In this document: in pieces, positions 62,601-64,000 of the stretch
How positions within the stretch are numbered: the first letter of the stretch is position 1
Layout: each line of letters begins with the position of its first letter
Translations under genes and position numbers: made by a program
From: Streptomyces sioyaensis
GTDB lineage: Bacteria; Actinomycetota; Actinomycetes; Streptomycetales; Streptomycetaceae
NCBI RefSeq assembly: GCF_004122735.1
Contig: NZ_SDIF01000006.1
Span: 1 to 64,000, forward strand
Length of the DNA: 64,000 bases
Direction: 5' to 3'
Notes under the pieces: model-generated
Databases searched by the model: none
What the model was told of the DNA's origin: nothing
What the model saw: the letters and a program-made list of their open reading frames with translations, nothing else

Positions 62601-63606
62601 CCAAGAAGGGCAGCGCCCCGTCCTCGGCGACCGCCGCGGCGAACCCCGGCTGGTCACTGACCCGGGTCATCGGCCCCTGGGCGAGGGGGAGTTGGGTACC
62701 CAGCGCCCGGCTCATCGCCGAACCGCCACGCAGCGCGTCGAGCGGCGCGTCCTCCCGCACCGCGTCGCACATGGCGGCGCTGACCGCACGGACCGCCCCA
62801 CCGGCATCGCGCCACTGCTCGGCGAACCGGGAGGCGAGGAAGCCGTCCTGGCCGACGGGGAGCAGCTGCGTCCGCAGATCGCCGGCACCGAGCATGCCGG
62901 CCACGTCCACCGGGTCGTCCGGAACCGCCGGTGCGTCCGGCCCCCGGCGCCACAGCACCCGGTGCCCGGCCACCACGACCGTCTCCGAACCGTCCAGGAT
63001 CCGCACGGCCGCGGCGACGTCCTCCGGGAGGCCGGACTCCGCCAGCAGGGCAAGCTGCGTATCGAGAACGACTCCCGCCGCGCCACCCACCACGGCGGCC
63101 GCGGCGGTGTGCGGCCCGATCCCGCCGCAGGCCCAGACCGGCAGCTCCAGCGCCGGGTCCGCCATCAGCTGCTGGAGGAGCACGAAGGTGCTCAACTCAC
63201 CGACCCGCCCGCCACTTTCACTGCCACGGGCGATCAGTCCGTGCGCACCGCCCCGAGCGGCCGCAAGCGCCTCCGCATGGCTCGTCACCTCGACGAGCAC
63301 CCGGTGCTCGGCGACGACGTCGTCCAGCCGCAGCGGCGCGTCCACGCCGAGCACCACCGTGTGTACGTCCCCGCCACTCACCAGGTCGGCCGCGGTGACG
63401 GCACACCCGGCGGCCACCCGCACCCCGAACGGCCTCGACACCCACTGCCGGACCGACTCCAGCGCCTCCCTGGCCCGCCTGTCCCCCTTGCCGAGATCGA
63501 GCACGCCGAGCCCCCCGGCCCGGCAGACGGCGGCGACGATTCTCGGATCGGGTTCCCCGAAAGGACTTATCCCCAAGACAGCATCAGCCAGACGCGCGGT
63601 GGTCAC
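56665..63606 (-). CDS. Type I iterative PKS: (NMO)2-KS-AT-ACP-KR
   Basis: A 2313-residue protein. The N terminus holds two nitronate-monooxygenase/PfaD-like barrels: 1-300 (RGSESGGRVG, catalytic His replaced by Arg134) and 305-590 (EGSECGGHVG, His440 kept, FAGGIHDARSA). Then KS about 673-1113 (Cys859, His994, His1034), AT 1230-1550 (GQGSQ, Ser1322, His1429), one ACP (Ser1745 in DLSVDSIKRIEI) and a C-terminal KR (VGGARGITARFA, catalytic Tyr2227 in QVDYAAANDAL). The PfaD-like part would act as the enoyl reductase. The GTG at 63606 has GGAG six bases upstream; a GTG at 63657 would add 17 residues. It is the first gene of the six-gene operon. Confidence 0.93.
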   Translation of the reverse strand: MTTARLADAVLGISPFGEPDPRIVAAVCRAGGLGVLDLGKGDRRAREALESVRQWVSRPFGVRVAAGCAVTAADLVSGGDVHTVVLGVDAPLRLDDVVAEHRVLVEVTSHAEALAAARGGAHGLIARGSESGGRVGELSTFVLLQQLMADPALELPVWACGGIGPHTAAAAVVGGAAGVVLDTQLALLAESGLPEDVAAAVRILDGSETVVVAGHRVLWRRGPDAPAVPDDPVDVAGMLGAGDLRTQLLPVGQDGFLASRFAEQWRDAGGAVRAVSAAMCDAVREDAPLDALRGGSAMSRALGTQLPLAQGPMTRVSDQPGFAAAVAEDGALPFLALALAGPEQTRTLLEQTRAALDGRPWGVGVLGFAPQRTRAAQLEIIREFRPSCAIIAGGRPSQATALEEAGIDTFLHVPSPGVLRQFLDVGVRKFAFEGSECGGHVGPRSSFALWEAQIAVLTEFLDAAEDTAGDTLRVLFAGGIHDARSAAMVTALAAPLTARGVAVGMLMGTAYLFTEEAVSHGAVQPLFQRQVLQARRTELLETAPGHTTRCVTSPFTDNYLGIKDELREQGVPERQAWEQLERLNVGRLRIASKGVERVGEELTEVDEPRQLAEGMFMAGEVAVLRNQPTTIAALHASVSSAAADFYTEHAARARERLGVAPRPNAELPAPAPLDIAVVGMSCMFPDAPDLASYWANVVGGVDAVTEVSPERWDPAIYYAPQADGGHTDSKWGGFLPDIPFDPLRYGIPPSSLGSIEPVQLLSLEAARLALEDAGYGERDFDRSRAAVVFGAEAGSDLSNAAALRSLLPAYVAQLPSELDAQLPTLTEDSFPGMLANVISGRIANRLDLRGMNYTVDAACASSLAAVDVACKELSAGTSDLVLCGGADLHNGINDFLLFSSVRALSPTGRSRPFDSAADGIALGEGVACLVLKRLTDAERDGDRVYAVIKGVGSASDGKSLGLTAPRAEGQRAALERAYRNAGISPTEVGLIEAHGTGTVVGDRTELSALTELFTEAGAAPGSCALGSVKSQIGHTKCAAGLAGLIKTAMALRTGVKPPTRQLERPNPAWDQESSPFAFHTSARPWSARPAERVAGVSAFGFGGTNFHVVLRAHDEGPPPVQGLDSWPAELFVFRGADREDAGRAIQELLDLAEKNERDGRPWRLRDFALTASRRCDASRHPAQSAVVAGDLDELAVLLGRARAGEHDPAAGVFALGADDGAPDRDTDAKVAFLFPGQGSQRPDMLADLFVAFPEAQRYLQLGREWAEDLYPPHAFDPAVAAEQRAKVTDTTVAQPVLGMVGLAAYDLFCRAGVVPDMVAGHSYGELVALCAAGALDPATLLELSARRAEAIVSAAGADPGAMAAVSAGAEDVSRQLDAAGLADRVVVANHNAPEQVVISGPGDAVATAVEHLRAHGFGAKTLPVACAFHSPVVADAAERFAEALAKAPVRAPQTPVWANRTASVYAPRPEDVRTELAAQIGAPVRFTEQIEQMYRAGARIFVGVGPGSTLTSLVSAILRDRPHTTVGAETAGGRGVRGFLGALAQLAMAGVRVRTGWLFHGRHATDLRHATPPERPGWTVNGHLVRTRDGSPLPGSLMPARRIQEMLVTTPDPHEAAVSPDRMVSEFLRTSREIVAAQRDVLLTYFGAAPGTPALAPPAPVAPVHQVPVPVEPVTSPAVLGDPGPLAPAPEAAAPPAPEAPTTAAPLTEDDVLQTILGLISERTGYPVDMIEPDLDLEADLSVDSIKRIEIAGELAARVRAGGEGGAGVSQLDDAELDALSAARTASGIAGLLMARLRGDEEQPPEDGSPADPVGRPAAAEVVAEAPARLLLREVALPEPAAEPGALAGKRFALLGGDSPVGESLSAQLAAQGAEFVVHDGQHLLTDEDGPLDGVLHLEALAGTEDPLLPESFPVVQAALRRAPRWLIAAVPGGAAADDGRPDGLRGMFRTIAQEYPDTVARLVEVAPDASAEAVATTLAGELPATDRAPVVLRSAGARYGFELTETALGRLGTTGAGPAGDGAAEATAIGLDRDAVVLLVGGARGITARFAATLAAAAGCRIELVGRTAAPSGPEDPATRSAPDRATLRATLAALGNRTPAEIERTVGQILAQREISATVEELRSLGSAVRYHSADTRDTEAVHRVVKDIYAEHGRLDGVVYAAGVIEDRMLAEKDTESFRRVFDTKVDGARTLLEAVEGLPTPPRFTVFFGSISAVLGSRGQVDYAAANDALQSMGSRWAARTGCRLLTVHWGPWAPTGQHAGMVTPELAREYARRGIRLIDPEEGTLCLLRELAWGEESARAVVYTASGW

Positions 63607-64000
63607 AGAAGCTCCGAAGAATGTGGGCACAGGAGATACACGCAGCTGCCGGGCCACAAATCCCGAGTGCCTGCGGTGCGGTGGTCAACAACAGCCTCAG
63701 CAGGCCGCCGCTCGCACGTCAACGAACACCGCGGAAGTACGTGGTCGGCCACGCCGTAGATTGCGGTAATCACTAGACTTTCGGCCGCGTGGCGACGCCG
63801 GGGAAGTCAGCGGGAAGACCGTGGGAAACGAGGACGGCCCTCCCCTCGGCCCGACCCCCGTCGGCCGACCCGCTCACCTTCGGCTCACGCCCCACTCACG
63901 CTCCGCTCAAGTCCCTTGTGGCGGCGGCAAGATGACCACGACCGGCGTCGCCGAGCGTGCCTGGCCGCCGGTGGTTGCCCGTCATCGGACGCGCCCCAGG
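63607..64000. other. Right-edge region upstream of the PKS operon
   Basis: These 394 bases contain no convincing gene. The promoter of the PKS operon must lie here. On the minus strand a TTGACG with 17-base spacing to TGAGGC at about 63699-63727 is a weak candidate, and an AT-richer patch with a CTAG lies at 63753-63785. No operator was recognised. Confidence 0.35.

Noticed and set aside
52077..63606. Enediyne PKS
   Set aside because: A DH-PPTase end resembles enediyne synthases, but the domains are split over two proteins, an NMO-type reductase is fused in front, and no enediyne cassette genes (E3, E4, E5 or E10 thioesterase) are present.
56539..63759. A very long plus-strand open frame opposite the two PKS genes
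   Set aside because: It is the antisense of high-GC PKS codons, full of Arg/Gly/Gln/His runs, with no recognisable domain; the minus-strand frame has complete KS, AT, ACP and KR motifs.

Overview
The window is high-GC actinobacterial DNA and almost certainly comes from a Streptomyces chromosome. Third-position GC bias is strong, GTG and TTG starts are common, and ATGA/GTGA stop-start overlaps are frequent. Streptomyces marker families are present (DUF6421, DUF5134, MAB_1171c, monomeric NADP-isocitrate dehydrogenase, a LAL-type LuxR regulator, a Cys-rich leader peptide). No rRNA, tRNA or CRISPR was seen by eye.

Left part (about 1-25 kb): ordinary chromosomal genes. These are a DUF6986 aldolase-like protein, a DinB protein, etfA/etfB, and a flavin reductase with a small upstream leader peptide and a thioredoxin-like neighbour. 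They are followed by a lysophospholipid acyltransferase, a B3/B4 + transglutaminase pair, a DUF6421-SDR-threonine aldolase operon, a glycerophosphodiesterase, and a complete polar amino-acid ABC transporter (three ATGA-coupled genes). Then come GNAT, VOC, DUF5134, M56 peptidase, PAP2 and HAD genes, icd, and a small membrane protein.

Transition (23.0-26.9 kb): a compact operon of XRE regulator, ImmA/IrrE-type metallopeptidase (carrying the only TTA codon I found by eye), MAB_1171c membrane protein and amidohydrolase. It is preceded by an AT-rich palindromic promoter region. A 172-bp CTAG-bounded inverted-repeat element (MITE-like) abuts the stop codon of the next gene.

Sugar/phosphate island (26.9-42.6 kb): a long minus-strand array. 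In transcription order it holds an RmlD-like SDR, a HAD phosphatase fused in frame to a class III aminotransferase, an inositol-monophosphatase-like enzyme, an APH-like kinase with an internal repeat, a PfkB kinase, a second HAD, a GT2 glycosyltransferase, a ROK kinase, an MFS exporter and the LAL regulator. A zinc alcohol dehydrogenase and a YihX-like HAD are divergent from it. Three kinase families, four phosphatase domains, one aminotransferase, two oxidoreductases and a glycosyltransferase look like a pathway that makes and attaches an unusual amino sugar, cyclitol or amino alcohol. I recognise no cyclase or core-scaffold enzyme, so the product is unknown.

Spacer (43-48.5 kb): a secreted serine hydrolase, a two-component system whose kinase has an extra C-terminal membrane domain, an AAA ATPase and a SpoIIE-type phosphatase.

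Polyketide/lipid operon (48.7-63.6 kb, minus strand): six tightly coupled genes. They encode a 2313-residue synthase (tandem nitronate-monooxygenase-like barrels-KS-AT-ACP-KR), a 1528-residue partner (KS-AT-DH-phosphopantetheinyl transferase), a free ACP, an alpha/beta hydrolase, a GT1 glycosyltransferase and a methyltransferase. Together they carry every activity of a fully reducing iterative PUFA-synthase-like system, including its own ACP activation, chain release and glycosylation. A glycosylated long-chain product is the inference. Whether the sugar island feeds this operon is open and is the main biological question of the window.
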